64,000 bases of DNA. Source: Sphingobium sp. GTDB taxonomy: Bacteria; Pseudomonadota; Alphaproteobacteria; Sphingomonadales; Sphingomonadaceae. The notes below the pieces were generated by a model. It made no database searches, was not told the origin of the DNA, and worked only from the letters and a program-made list of their open reading frames with translations. Of the stretch, positions 33,359 to 41,952 are shown piece after piece; the stretch's first letter is position 1, and each line of letters opens with the position of its first letter. The position numbers and the translations under genes were made by a program. The stretch is taken from NCBI RefSeq assembly GCF_003248505.1, contig NZ_QFOA01000001.1:124001-188000 (forward strand). The letters are read 5' to 3'.

Positions 33359-34839
33359 CCGACGACCTGACCACCATTCGCAACCAGGAAGCCCATGAGG
33401 CGGCGCAGCGCGCGTCGGCCTATGAGCATGGCTGGTCATCGTCGATCGAACAGGATTTCGCGCCCAAGGGCCTTAACGAGGACACGGTCCGCTTCATTTC
33501 GGCGAAGAAGGGCGAGCCGCAGTGGCTGCTCGACTGGCGTCTGAAGGCGTTCGCCATGTGGAAGGAGATGGAAGCGCCGGACTGGGCCAGGCTCAACGTG
33601 CCGCCGATCGACTATCAGGACGCCTATTATTATGCCGAGCCCCGCAAGAAGGCGGAGCTCAACAGCCTGGACGAGGTCGATCCCGAAATTCTCGCCACCT
33701 ACCAGAAGCTGGGCATCCCCATCGCCGAGCAGGAAGTGCTGGCCGGGGTGAAGGGCGCGCGCAAGGTCGCGGTCGACGCCGTGTTCGACAGCGTGTCGGT
33801 CGCCACCACCTTCCGCAAGGAACTGGAGGAAGCCGGCGTCATCTTCCGTTCCATCAGCGAGGCGGTGAAGGAATATCCCGACCTGATCCGCAAGTGGTTG
33901 GGCAAGGTCGTGCCGATGCACGACAATTATTTCGCGACGCTCAATTGCGCGGTCTTTTCCGACGGGACGTTCGTCTACATTCCCAAGGGCGTGCGTTGCC
34001 CGATGGAGCTTTCCACCTATTTCCGCATCAACGCGGAAAATACCGGGCAGTTCGAACGCACGCTGATCGTCGCGGACGAGGGGGCCTATGTGTCCTATCT
34101 CGAAGGCTGCACCGCGCCGATGCGCGACGAGAACCAGCTGCACGCGGCCGTCGTCGAACTGGTCGCGCTGGACGATGCGGAGATCAAATATTCGACCGTC
34201 CAGAACTGGTATCCCGGCGACGAGCAGGGGAAGGGCGGCATCTATAATTTCGTGACCAAGCGCGCCTTGTGCCAGGGGCGCAACAGCAAGGTCAGCTGGA
34301 CGCAGGTGGAGACGGGATCGGCGATCACCTGGAAATATCCCTCCTGCGTGCTGAACGGCGAGAACAGCGTGGGCGAATTCTATTCGGTCGCGCTCACCAA
34401 CAACATGCAGCAGGCCGATACCGGCACCAAGATGATCCACAACGGCAAGGGATCGCGGTCGACCATCGTGTCCAAGGGGATCAGCGCGGGGCGGAGCAAC
34501 AACACCTATCGCGGCCTGGTGCGCGTGGCGCCGGGCGCGGAAGGGGTGCGCAACTTCACCCAGTGCGACAGCCTGCTGCTGGGCGACGCATGCGGTGCGC
34601 ATACCGTGCCCTATATCGAGGTGCGCAATCCGAGCGCACAGATCGAGCATGAGGCGACCACGTCGAAGATCAGCGACGACCAGCTGTTCTACGCGATGCA
34701 GCGCGGGCTGGACCAGGAAGCGGCGGTGAGCCTCATCGTCAACGGCTTCGCCCGCGAGGTGCTGCAACAGCTGCCGATGGAATTCGCGGTCGAGGCGCAG
34801 AAGCTGCTGGGCATCTCTCTTGAAGGATCGGTGGGCTAA
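33355..34839 (+). CDS. sufB: Fe-S cluster scaffold subunit SufB
   Basis: A 494-residue SufB: SFSF-like N-terminus, then YYYAEPRKKAELNSLDEVDPEIL, VFYIPKGVRCPMELSTYFRI-type block (seen as VYIPKGVRCPMELSTYFRIN), EGCTAPMRDENQLHAAVVEL, and the C-terminal beta-helix with QCDSLLLGDACGAHTVPYIEV. With SufC and SufD it forms the SufBC2D complex, where clusters are assembled from SufS/SufE sulfur. The start overlaps sufR. Length and sequence are typical. Confidence 0.97.
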   Translation: MTDDLTTIRNQEAHEAAQRASAYEHGWSSSIEQDFAPKGLNEDTVRFISAKKGEPQWLLDWRLKAFAMWKEMEAPDWARLNVPPIDYQDAYYYAEPRKKAELNSLDEVDPEILATYQKLGIPIAEQEVLAGVKGARKVAVDAVFDSVSVATTFRKELEEAGVIFRSISEAVKEYPDLIRKWLGKVVPMHDNYFATLNCAVFSDGTFVYIPKGVRCPMELSTYFRINAENTGQFERTLIVADEGAYVSYLEGCTAPMRDENQLHAAVVELVALDDAEIKYSTVQNWYPGDEQGKGGIYNFVTKRALCQGRNSKVSWTQVETGSAITWKYPSCVLNGENSVGEFYSVALTNNMQQADTGTKMIHNGKGSRSTIVSKGISAGRSNNTYRGLVRVAPGAEGVRNFTQCDSLLLGDACGAHTVPYIEVRNPSAQIEHEATTSKISDDQLFYAMQRGLDQEAAVSLIVNGFAREVLQQLPMEFAVEAQKLLGISLEGSVG

Positions 34840-34871
34840 CGCCCGCCACGGACAGACTAGGGACAAGAATT

Positions 34872-35327
34872 TTGAGCGACGAAGACGATATCCAGGACGC
34901 CCTCGCCGATTTCGCGGAGGATGTGGGCAACGGGCAGGCATGGACCGCCGCCATTCGCATCCTGACCGAGGATTACGAACTGGAAGAGGGCGAACTGGAA
35001 GCGCGGGCGCGCAAGGATTTCGGCGATCTCGACGCCTATCAGGCGGAAGCGCGCGCGGCGTTGGAGCAGGGCGATGTCGCCTTCACCGAGAAACTCCGGA
35101 CCGACAAGGCGTTCCACAAGGCGAAAGCGCCCAACCTCGCCCGCATGGGGCCGGTGACGGAATTCGTGACCGGCGTGCTGGAAAAGGGCGCGCCCGAACC
35201 GGGGGCCGACTGGTGGCCCTACATGCCGATCAAGCGCCATATCGACACGCTGTTCCCCGCGCCGGGGGACGTGCGCGACATGGCGTTCTGGACCGCGCGG
35301 ACGCTCCAGCGCGCGCACAAGGGTTGA
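34872..35327 (+). CDS. Acidic protein of unknown function inside the SUF operon
   Basis: A 151-residue protein (TTG start at 34872) with a strongly acidic N-terminal half (MSDEDDIQDALADFAEDVG, ELEEGELEARARKDFGDLD). The C-terminal part (NLARMGPVTEFVTGVLEKGAPEPGADWWPYMP) contains WW-P-Y-M-P and a final amphipathic helix. No cysteine is present, so it is not a cluster scaffold. It sits 32 bp after sufB and 6 bp before sufC, clearly within the operon. Third-position G+C bias supports coding. No known SUF component or domain is recognised. The rare start codon and weak ribosome site suggest lower expression. Confidence 0.72.
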   Translation: MSDEDDIQDALADFAEDVGNGQAWTAAIRILTEDYELEEGELEARARKDFGDLDAYQAEARAALEQGDVAFTEKLRTDKAFHKAKAPNLARMGPVTEFVTGVLEKGAPEPGADWWPYMPIKRHIDTLFPAPGDVRDMAFWTARTLQRAHKG

Positions 35328-35333
35328 AGACTG

Positions 35334-36080
35334 ATGCTGACGATCGACAATCTATCCAACGCCATCGACGGCAAGGCCATTCTCAAGGGCCTGTCGCTCA
35401 CGCTCAACGCGGGCGAGGTCCATGCGATCATGGGGCCGAACGGTGCGGGCAAATCGACGCTGGCCTATACGCTGGGCGGGCGACCGGGCTATGACGTGAC
35501 GGGCGGGAGCGCGACGTTCGAAGGCGCGGACCTGCTCGACATGGAACCGCACCGGCGCGCGGCGGCGGGCCTGTTCCTGGGCTTTCAGTATCCGGTCGAA
35601 ATCCCGGGCGTCTCGAACCTCCAGTTCCTGCGCGAAAGCCTCAACAGCCAGAAGCGCGCGCGGGGCGAGGCGGAACTGAACGGCGGCGAATTCATTCGCC
35701 TGGCCAAGGAAAAGGCGGGCCTGCTCGGCCTCGACATGGAGATGCTGAAGCGTCCGGTAAATGTCGGCTTTTCGGGCGGCGAGAAGAAGCGGGCCGAAAT
35801 GGTGCAGATGGGCATCCTCGACCCGAAGCTGGCGATCCTCGACGAAACCGACAGCGGGCTCGATATCGACGCGCTCAAGATCGTGGGCGCGGGCATCAAC
35901 GCCATCATGCGCAAGCCCGACAAGGCCGTGCTGCTCATCACCCATTATCAGCGGCTGCTCGATTATGTGAAGCCGGACTTCGTCCATGTTCTGGCCGGCG
36001 GGCGGATCGTAAAGTCGGGCGGGCCAGACCTTGCGCTCGAACTGGAGCGCGAAGGCTATGCCGAGGTGGTGGCCGCGTGA
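35334..36080 (+). CDS. sufC: Fe-S assembly ATPase SufC
   Basis: A 248-residue ABC-type ATPase: Walker A MGPNGAGKSTLAYTLGG, Q-loop FQYPVEIPGV, signature FSGGEKKRAEMVQM, and Walker B LAILDETDSGLDIDALK. The DETDSGLD form is SufC-specific. It drives conformational change in SufBC2D. Its TGA overlaps the GTG start of sufD (36077-36080). Confidence 0.97.
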   Translation: MLTIDNLSNAIDGKAILKGLSLTLNAGEVHAIMGPNGAGKSTLAYTLGGRPGYDVTGGSATFEGADLLDMEPHRRAAAGLFLGFQYPVEIPGVSNLQFLRESLNSQKRARGEAELNGGEFIRLAKEKAGLLGLDMEMLKRPVNVGFSGGEKKRAEMVQMGILDPKLAILDETDSGLDIDALKIVGAGINAIMRKPDKAVLLITHYQRLLDYVKPDFVHVLAGGRIVKSGGPDLALELEREGYAEVVAA

Positions 36081-36829
36081 ACGCGCTCGCCCTTCCGACC
36101 CGGCGCGACGAGGCGTGGCGCTACAGCGATCTCGACGCGCTGGCCGCCGCCTGGCCGCTGCCCGCGCCCACGCGCATCGCCGTGGCGGCGGGGCAAAGCG
36201 CCGCGCATCATCTGTTGCAGGACGCGGCGGACGGCGCGACGGCGGTGCATGATTATGTCATCACCGTCGCGGACGGCGCGCGGTGCGATTTCCATGTGCT
36301 CAATATCGGCGGGAAGCTGGGCCGCGTGACGTTCGACGTGACGCTGGGCAAGGGCAGCCATTTCGAACTGGGCGGCGCGATCATCGGCGCGGGCGACCAG
36401 GTGCTGGAAATCGTGACGAAAGTCACCCATGCGCAGCCCGACGCGACCAGCGGCCAGACGATCCGGTCGGTGCTGGCGGAACGGGCGACGGGCAGCTATC
36501 TCGGCTCCATCAACGTCGCGCGCGACGCGCAGCGGACCGATGCCTTCCAGTCTATCAAGGCCATGCTGCTGGACCGGACGGCGACCGCCAACGCCAAGCC
36601 CGAGCTGGAGATTTTCGCCGACGACGTGAAGTGCGCCCATGGCGCGACGGTCGGCGAACTGGACCGGGCGGCGCTGTTCTACATGGCGTCGCGCGGGATG
36701 GACCCGGCAACGGCGCGGACGCTGCTCTTGAAGGCTTTCGTCGCGGGCGTGTTCGATGCGGTCGGGGATGAGGACGTGAAGGACCGGCTGGAAGCGGCGG
36801 CGCTGGGCAAGCTGGAGGCGCTGGCATGA
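36077..36829 (+). CDS. sufD: Fe-S cluster assembly protein SufD
   Basis: A 250-residue SufD, on the short side for the family (often 400+). The N-terminus RRDEAWRYSDLDALAAAWPLP is followed directly by the beta-helix core (DFHVLNIGGKLGRVTFDVTLG, FADDVKCAHGATVGELDRAALFYMASRGM). The GTG start overlaps the sufC stop. It is a structural partner of SufB in SufBC2D. Short SufD forms are common in this order and the conserved C-terminal core is complete, so this is not a truncation. The stop overlaps sufS (ATGA). Confidence 0.93.
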   Translation: MNALALPTRRDEAWRYSDLDALAAAWPLPAPTRIAVAAGQSAAHHLLQDAADGATAVHDYVITVADGARCDFHVLNIGGKLGRVTFDVTLGKGSHFELGGAIIGAGDQVLEIVTKVTHAQPDATSGQTIRSVLAERATGSYLGSINVARDAQRTDAFQSIKAMLLDRTATANAKPELEIFADDVKCAHGATVGELDRAALFYMASRGMDPATARTLLLKAFVAGVFDAVGDEDVKDRLEAAALGKLEALA

Positions 36830-38031
36830 GCGGACTGGCGGAAGGCCTTCGCTTGCGGGACGATTTTCCCGGCGTCGGCGACTGGCATTATCTGGACAGC
36901 GCGGCAACGGCGCAGAAGCCGCAGGCGGTGATCGACGCGATCGCGCGGGCCTATGGCCCCGACTATGCGACGGTGCATCGCGGGGTGTACGAACGCTCCG
37001 CCAACATGACGCTCGCCTACGAAGCGGCGCGGCGGAAGGTCGCGTCCTTCATCGGCGCGGAGTCGGACAGCGAGATCGTCTATGTCCGGGGCGCGACCGA
37101 GGGGATCAACCTCGTCGCGCACAGTTGGGCCGGGACGCAGCTCAAGGCGGGGGACCGCATCCTGCTCTCGATGCTGGAGCATCACAGCAATATCGTGCCG
37201 TGGCAGATCGTGGCGGAGCGCGTGGGCGCGCAGATCGATGTCGTGCCGCTGACCGCCAGCGGCCGCATCGACCTCGACGCGATGGCGGCGACGATCACGC
37301 CCGCGCACAGGATGGTCGCGCTGGCCCATGTATCGAACGTACTGGGCAGTGTGCTCGACGTGCGTCGCGCCGTCGATATCGCTCATGGGGTCGGCGCGAA
37401 GATCCTGATCGACGGGTGTCAGGCGGTGCCGCGCCTGTCGGTGGATGTGGCTGCGCTGGGCTGCGACTTCTACGTCTTTTCCGCGCACAAGCTCTACGGC
37501 CCGACCGGGATCGGCGTGCTGTGGGGGCGCAAGGAACTGCTCGATGCGATTCCGCCCTATCAGGGGGGCGGGTCGATGATCGACAAGGTGACGTTCGAAA
37601 AGACGACCTATGCCCCCGCGCCGACGCGGTTCGAGGCCGGAACGCCGCATATTACCGGCGTGGTCGGCCTGTCCGCCGCGATCGATTATGTCGAGGGCAT
37701 CGGCCTCGACCGTATCCATGCGCATGAATGCGCGCTGGTGGCGAAGGCGCGCGCGGCGCTGGAGGGGCTGAACAGCGTGCGGCTGTTCGGGCCGGAGGAC
37801 AGCGCGGGCATCCTCTCCTTCGAAGTCGAGGGGGTGCATCCGCACGATGTCGGCACCATATTGGACGAAGGCGGCGTGGCGATCCGCGCCGGCCACCACT
37901 GCGCGCAGCCGTTGATGCGGCATTTGGGCGTCGAGGCGACGGCGCGGGCGAGCTTTGGCATCTACAGCGACGAAAGCGACGTGGATGCACTGGTCGCGGG
38001 ACTGGAACGGGTCAGGAAGATATTCGGATGA
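36826..38031 (+). CDS. sufS: Cysteine desulfurase SufS
   Basis: A 401-residue class-V aminotransferase-fold enzyme. It has YLDSAATAQKP at ~22-32, then HHSNIVPWQ. The PLP Lys222 lies in FSAHKLYGPTG and the catalytic Cys359 in RAGHHCAQPLM. The short lobe around Cys359 marks the SufS (group II) type, which needs SufE. It liberates sulfur from L-cysteine as persulfide. It overlaps sufD upstream and sufT downstream (both ATGA). Confidence 0.97.
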   Translation: MSGLAEGLRLRDDFPGVGDWHYLDSAATAQKPQAVIDAIARAYGPDYATVHRGVYERSANMTLAYEAARRKVASFIGAESDSEIVYVRGATEGINLVAHSWAGTQLKAGDRILLSMLEHHSNIVPWQIVAERVGAQIDVVPLTASGRIDLDAMAATITPAHRMVALAHVSNVLGSVLDVRRAVDIAHGVGAKILIDGCQAVPRLSVDVAALGCDFYVFSAHKLYGPTGIGVLWGRKELLDAIPPYQGGGSMIDKVTFEKTTYAPAPTRFEAGTPHITGVVGLSAAIDYVEGIGLDRIHAHECALVAKARAALEGLNSVRLFGPEDSAGILSFEVEGVHPHDVGTILDEGGVAIRAGHHCAQPLMRHLGVEATARASFGIYSDESDVDALVAGLERVRKIFG

Positions 38032-38480
38032 CTGAGGAACGCAAGATCATGGTCGAGGAAGTCGCCGCGGTGGACACTCCGCCCAAGGCGCGCGTCGAGG
38101 ATGCGCCGCGCCAGCGCGACTATCTGGACGGCTTTCCGGCGCAGAAACCCGTTGAAACCCCTGCGGGCGAGCCGGGCGGCAGCCTGTATGACGGGATCGT
38201 CGATGCACTGAAGGAAATCTACGACCCGGAAATCCCGGTCAATATCTACGATCTCGGCCTTATCTACGGCGTCGACGTGACGGAGGACGGCCATGCGGTC
38301 GTCACCATGACGCTGACGACGCCGCATTGCCCGGTTGCCGAATCGATGCCGGGCGAAGTCGAACTGCGTGTCGGCGCCGTGCCGGGCGTGGGCGATGCGC
38401 AGGTCAACCTCGTCTGGGACCCGCCATGGGACCCGCAGAAGATGAGCGACGAGGCGAAGCTCGAACTGGGGATGCTGTGA
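38028..38480 (+). CDS. sufT: SUF maturation protein SufT (DUF59/MIP18-like)
   Basis: A 150-residue protein. A ~50-residue charged N-terminal extension is followed by the DUF59 domain: LYDGIVDALKEIYDPEIPVNIYDLGLIY, TLTTPHCPVAESMP with the conserved Cys, and VWDPPWDPQKMSDEAKLELG. It is an auxiliary factor for Fe-S cluster delivery, needed under high demand in organisms studied. Start and stop overlap sufS and sufA by 4 and 1 nt. Confidence 0.94.
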   Translation: MTEERKIMVEEVAAVDTPPKARVEDAPRQRDYLDGFPAQKPVETPAGEPGGSLYDGIVDALKEIYDPEIPVNIYDLGLIYGVDVTEDGHAVVTMTLTTPHCPVAESMPGEVELRVGAVPGVGDAQVNLVWDPPWDPQKMSDEAKLELGML

Positions 38481-38839
38481 TGAGCACCGACACGAAGACC
38501 CGTGCGCGGCCCGCCGCCGTCCTCCTGACGCCGAGCGCGGAAGCGCGGATCGCCGACCTGATGCGGCAGGCGCCCGAAGGCACGATCGGCGTCAAGCTGT
38601 CGACGCCGCGAAGGGGCTGTTCGGGCCTTGCCTATTCGGTCGACTATGTGAGCGAGGAAGCGCGGTTCGACGAAAAGATCGAAACGCCGGGCGGCACCTT
38701 CTACATCGACGGCGCATCGGTGCTCTATCTCGTCGGATCGACGATGGACTGGGTGGAGGACGATTTCGCCGCAGGGTTCGTCTTCAACAATCCCAATGCC
38801 AAGGGCAGCTGCGGTTGCGGAGAAAGCTTCACGGTCTGA
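38480..38839 (+). CDS. sufA: A-type Fe-S carrier SufA
   Basis: A 119-residue A-type carrier with the three conserved cysteines: Cys47 in RRGCSGLAY, and Cys111 and Cys113 in the C-terminal GSCGCGESF. It transfers Fe-S clusters from the SufBCD scaffold to target proteins. It is the last clear suf gene, started within the sufT stop (TGATG). An epimerase gene follows after 8 bp and may be on the same transcript. Confidence 0.95.
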   Translation: MSTDTKTRARPAAVLLTPSAEARIADLMRQAPEGTIGVKLSTPRRGCSGLAYSVDYVSEEARFDEKIETPGGTFYIDGASVLYLVGSTMDWVEDDFAAGFVFNNPNAKGSCGCGESFTV

Positions 38840-38847
38840 CGCGCGCG

Positions 38848-39642
38848 ATGCCGGTCATGCTGATCCTGGGGCTGGGCTACACCGCCGGGCGGCTGGCGGA
38901 GCGGCTGCGGCGCGAGGGCTGGCATGTCGTCGGCGTGCGGCGCGCGGCGGGGCCGGAGACACTGGCGTTCGATGACGAGGATGCGGTGCGGGCGGCCATC
39001 ATGGGGGCGAGCCATATCCTGTCCTCCGTGCCGCCGGAGGGCGAGGGCGATCCGGTCCTTGCGCGCTACGGCGACGCCATCGCCGCCTCTCCGGCGGTCT
39101 GGACGGGTTATCTTTCATCTACCGGGGTCTATGGCGATGCGGGCGGGGCCTGGGTCGACGAAGGCTGCGCCACCGGCACGCGCCGCCGCACCGCGCGAGC
39201 GGACGCGGACGCGCAATGGGGGGCGCTGCGCCGCGACATGCGCCGCTTTCGCCTGCCGGGCATCTACGGGCCGGGGCGGTCGGCGCTGGATCGCGTGCGC
39301 GAAGGGCGCGCGCATCGCATCGCCCTGCCCGGACAAGTGTTCAGCCGCGTACATGTGGACGATATCGTTGCGGGCGTGATCGCGTCGTTCCGGGGGCCGC
39401 CGGGCATCTTCAACCTGGCGGACGACCTGCCCTGTTCGCAAAACCGCGTGATCGAAGCGGCGTGCGATCTGCTGGGCAGGGGCTTGCCGCCGCTCCTGTC
39501 GATGGACGAAGCGCAGCTGTCGCCGATGGCGCGGGGCTTTTATGCCGAAAACCGGCGCGTGGCGAACGGGCGGGCGAAGCGGTTGCTGGGGTGGCGGCTG
39601 GTCTATCCGACCTATGCCCAAGGGCTGCGCGCCTGCCTCTAG
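38848..39642 (+). CDS. NAD(P)-dependent epimerase/dehydratase-like protein (SDR, YeeZ-like)
   Basis: A 264-residue extended-SDR-type protein with a dinucleotide-binding GLGYTAGRLAERL near the N-terminus, DDEDAVRAAI, and WTGYLSSTGVYGDAGGAWVDE. The S-S-T-x-V-Y-G motif has the Tyr, but the usual YxxxK Lys is not obvious. The end is LLGWRLVYPTYAQGLRA. It resembles the E. coli YeeZ group whose reaction is unknown. Its position 8 bp behind sufA suggests cotranscription, though a functional link is only inferred. An alternative start is the Met at 38857. Confidence 0.82.
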   Translation: MPVMLILGLGYTAGRLAERLRREGWHVVGVRRAAGPETLAFDDEDAVRAAIMGASHILSSVPPEGEGDPVLARYGDAIAASPAVWTGYLSSTGVYGDAGGAWVDEGCATGTRRRTARADADAQWGALRRDMRRFRLPGIYGPGRSALDRVREGRAHRIALPGQVFSRVHVDDIVAGVIASFRGPPGIFNLADDLPCSQNRVIEAACDLLGRGLPPLLSMDEAQLSPMARGFYAENRRVANGRAKRLLGWRLVYPTYAQGLRACL

Positions 39643-39660
39643 AAACGGCTCGCCGCGTGG

Positions 39661-39677
39661 TTTACGGGCCGTTAACC
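39661..39677 (+). promoter_or_regulatory. CtrA-box-like motif
   Basis: TTTA-N7-TTAACC, one mismatch from the alphaproteobacterial CtrA consensus TTAA-N7-TTAAC. It lies 21 bp upstream of a 48-codon gene. A near-identical motif precedes the orphan gene at 59161. Confidence 0.4.
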
Positions 39678-39698
39678 GCTTGGCTCCACACAAGGGGC

Positions 39699-39845
39699 AT
39701 GACCCGCTTCGACAAGAATTTCGCCGCCCTCAGCCATCGCATGACCGGCCTGTCCGCGCCTTCGGGAACGGGGCGGGGCACGATCCCGATCGCAAGCCTG
39801 ATCGACCGGGTGAACGCGGCCAAGGCGCGTTACCAGCCGCGCTAG
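39699..39845 (+). CDS. Small protein, 48 residues, unknown function
   Basis: MTRFDKNFAALSHRMTGLSA... then a C-terminal helix with ASLIDRVNAAKARYQPR. It is basic and soluble, with no signal peptide or cysteine. AAGGGGC precedes the ATG at short spacing, and codon bias matches the neighbours (G/C third positions). A CtrA-box-like motif lies just upstream. It is placed between the epimerase gene and a convergent transporter gene. Function cannot be inferred; homology across sphingomonads would be needed to confirm that it is translated. Confidence 0.55.
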   Translation: MTRFDKNFAALSHRMTGLSAPSGTGRGTIPIASLIDRVNAAKARYQPR

Positions 39846-39888
39846 TCATCCGCGAGCATCGGGCATCGGATCGCAGCCGATGCTTCGA

Positions 39889-40782
39889 TCACCGAGCCTT
39901 GGCGCGCAGGGCGATGGCCATGCCCGCGACTGCGAGCAGCGCGCCTGCAAGGGCGAGCGTCGACCAGCGATAGCCCTCCGCCACGGTCGAGATCAGCATG
40001 GCGATGACGGGGATGAGAACGCTGGTATAGGCTGCGCGGCCGGCGCCGATCCGCTGAATCAGGGTGAAATAGAGCGGGAAGGTGACGACCGATCCGGCAA
40101 TGCCGAGCCATGCGACGCCCAGCAGATAGCCGGGGCGCGGATCGAAGACCGGCGGCCCGGTCGTGGCCCAGGCCAGCGCCGCGTCGAGCGCCGCGCCGAT
40201 CAGCATCGCCCATGCGAGCACCGCCACCATCGGCAGCCGCCGCGCGATTTCCGTCCCCTGCATGACGTTCGCCGCCGAGGCGCTGAACAATCCCGCCAGG
40301 GAAAAGGCCACGCCCAGCAGCACCTTGTCCGGCTGCACGGCGGCGGCGCGATATTCGTGCAGCAGCATGAGGACGATCCCTGCGACCGCGACGACCGATC
40401 CGCCGATGAAAGCGCGGCTGACCGGCTGTCGGAAGAACAGATATGCCAGGATCGAATTGGGAATGAGCAGCATCGCGTAGATGACCGCGACCACGCCCGA
40501 GGTCAGATGATATTCGGCGCGATAGACGAAGTTGAAGTTCAGCACGAACTGCGTCACGCCGATGGCGGCGGCAAAGGCGATGCCCGCGCCGCCCAGCGAC
40601 AGCGGCACGCGGCGCAGCCTGGCGAATATCGCCATCGCGATGCCCGCCAGCAGGAAACGGTAGCAGACCGACCAGCTTGCCGGGACGCTGCCGATCTGGT
40701 CGCGGATGACGATCCAGGTGGAGCTCCAGATAAGCGTGACGAGGATGAAGGGAACGACGATCCCGCCCTGCCGCCCGCTCAC
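39889..40782 (-). CDS. EamA/DMT-family transporter
   Basis: A 297-residue protein with ten predicted membrane helices in two EamA repeats: ILVTLIWSSTWIVIRDQIG at the start and the second repeat from VLLGVAFSLAGLFSASAANV. Such proteins export amino acids or other small metabolites. The GTG start at 40782 overlaps the stop of the upstream threonine aldolase gene (GTGA, 40779-40782); longer readings overlap that gene out of frame. The coupling with an aldolase suggests a role in amino-acid overflow, which is inference. Confidence 0.87.
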   Translation of the reverse strand: MSGRQGGIVVPFILVTLIWSSTWIVIRDQIGSVPASWSVCYRFLLAGIAMAIFARLRRVPLSLGGAGIAFAAAIGVTQFVLNFNFVYRAEYHLTSGVVAVIYAMLLIPNSILAYLFFRQPVSRAFIGGSVVAVAGIVLMLLHEYRAAAVQPDKVLLGVAFSLAGLFSASAANVMQGTEIARRLPMVAVLAWAMLIGAALDAALAWATTGPPVFDPRPGYLLGVAWLGIAGSVVTFPLYFTLIQRIGAGRAAYTSVLIPVIAMLISTVAEGYRWSTLALAGALLAVAGMAIALRAKAR

Positions 40783-41795
40783 GGATCGAGCGCTTCGAGC
40801 GCGGCGGCGAGCGGGGCGACGGTGGTTTCGTCCTGCGCCCAATTGGTAACGAGGCGCGCCGCCCCTTCGCCCCAGTCGTAGAAATCGAAGCCCTGCTCGC
40901 GCAGGGTCGCCGCTTCCGGGGCGGTGAGGCGGACGAACAGCTCATTGGCTTCCACCGGATGCATCAGGCGGCCCGGAACGGCGGCGGCCAGCGCCTGTGC
41001 CGCGGCATTGGCGGCGCGGGCGTTGGCGAGCCACAGCCCGTCCTCCACCATGGCGAGGATTTGCGCGGCAAGATAGCGGCCCTTGGAGAAGAGATGACCC
41101 GACCGCTTGCGCCAGCGTCGGGCTTCGTCCGCGCGGGCGGATGCCTGCGGGCCGAAGAAGAGCAGCGCTTCGCCCACCATCCCGCCATTCTTGACGCAGC
41201 CGAAGGAAAGCGCGTCGACACCCGCGCGCCATGTGATGTCGGCGGGTGCGCAAGACAGATGCGCCACCGCATTGGCGAAACGCGCGCCGTCCATATGGAA
41301 GCCGATGCCGTGCGCACGGGCGAGATCGCCGAGCGCGGCGACTTCGTCGGGCGTGTAGACGCGGCCATATTCGCTGGCCTGCGTGATGCTGAGCGCGCGG
41401 GCGGGCGACTGGTGCACGTCGGGGCGGATGGCGGCGATCCGGGCGGCAACGGTGTCGGGCGTCAGCTTCGCACCGTCGCCGGGCAGCGTCATGAGCGTCG
41501 CGCCATGGGTGAAGAAGCCGGGCGCGCCGCATTCGTCCACGACGATATGCGCCTCTTCATGCGCGAGGATGCCGCCATAGGGCGGGCATAGCGTGGCGAG
41601 CGCGATGCAGTTCGCCGCCGTGCCGGTCGATACCCAGAGCGCCTTCAGCTCCGTTTCGAACAGGTCGCAAAACGACCTGTCGAGCCGCGCGCTCCACGCG
41701 TCGCCGTCATAGCCGCGGTCGGCGCGGTCGGCATCCGCGATGGCCGCCATCACCTGCGGGCTGACGGGGGTGGCGTTGTCGGAAAAGAAGTGCAT
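40779..41795 (-). CDS. Low-specificity L-threonine aldolase
   Basis: A 338-residue fold-type-I PLP enzyme of the beta-eliminating lyase family. FFSDNATPVSPQVMAAI is at the start, HEEAHIVVDECGAPGFFTHG in the middle, Asp169 in HMDGARFANAV, and the PLP Lys202 in DALSFGCVKNGGMVG. It cleaves threonine or allo-threonine to glycine and acetaldehyde. The start at 41795 is the first Met aligned with the family. It is divergent from ilvE with 157 bp between. Confidence 0.92.
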   Translation of the reverse strand: MHFFSDNATPVSPQVMAAIADADRADRGYDGDAWSARLDRSFCDLFETELKALWVSTGTAANCIALATLCPPYGGILAHEEAHIVVDECGAPGFFTHGATLMTLPGDGAKLTPDTVAARIAAIRPDVHQSPARALSITQASEYGRVYTPDEVAALGDLARAHGIGFHMDGARFANAVAHLSCAPADITWRAGVDALSFGCVKNGGMVGEALLFFGPQASARADEARRWRKRSGHLFSKGRYLAAQILAMVEDGLWLANARAANAAAQALAAAVPGRLMHPVEANELFVRLTAPEAATLREQGFDFYDWGEGAARLVTNWAQDETTVAPLAAALEALDP

Positions 41796-41871
41796 GGCGC
41801 ATGCGATAGCGGCGTCATGCGGGCGCGGGAAGAGGCCAGCGCGGCGGGGATGGCACTTCATTCGGCATATA

Positions 41872-41888
41872 GGTCAGTATAGATGACC
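41872..41888. promoter_or_regulatory. Inverted repeat in the ltaE-ilvE divergent promoter
   Basis: GGTCA-N7-TGACC embedded in an AT-rich patch (CATATA, GTATAGA) in the 157-bp region between the divergent aldolase and ilvE genes. It is a possible operator or part of a promoter; the arms are only 5 bp. Confidence 0.3.
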
Positions 41889-41952
41889 CATTGTTTCATG
41901 CGTCGCTCTGTGACATAGGCGGCGCCTTCGAGCCAGAACAAGGAGACTCACC

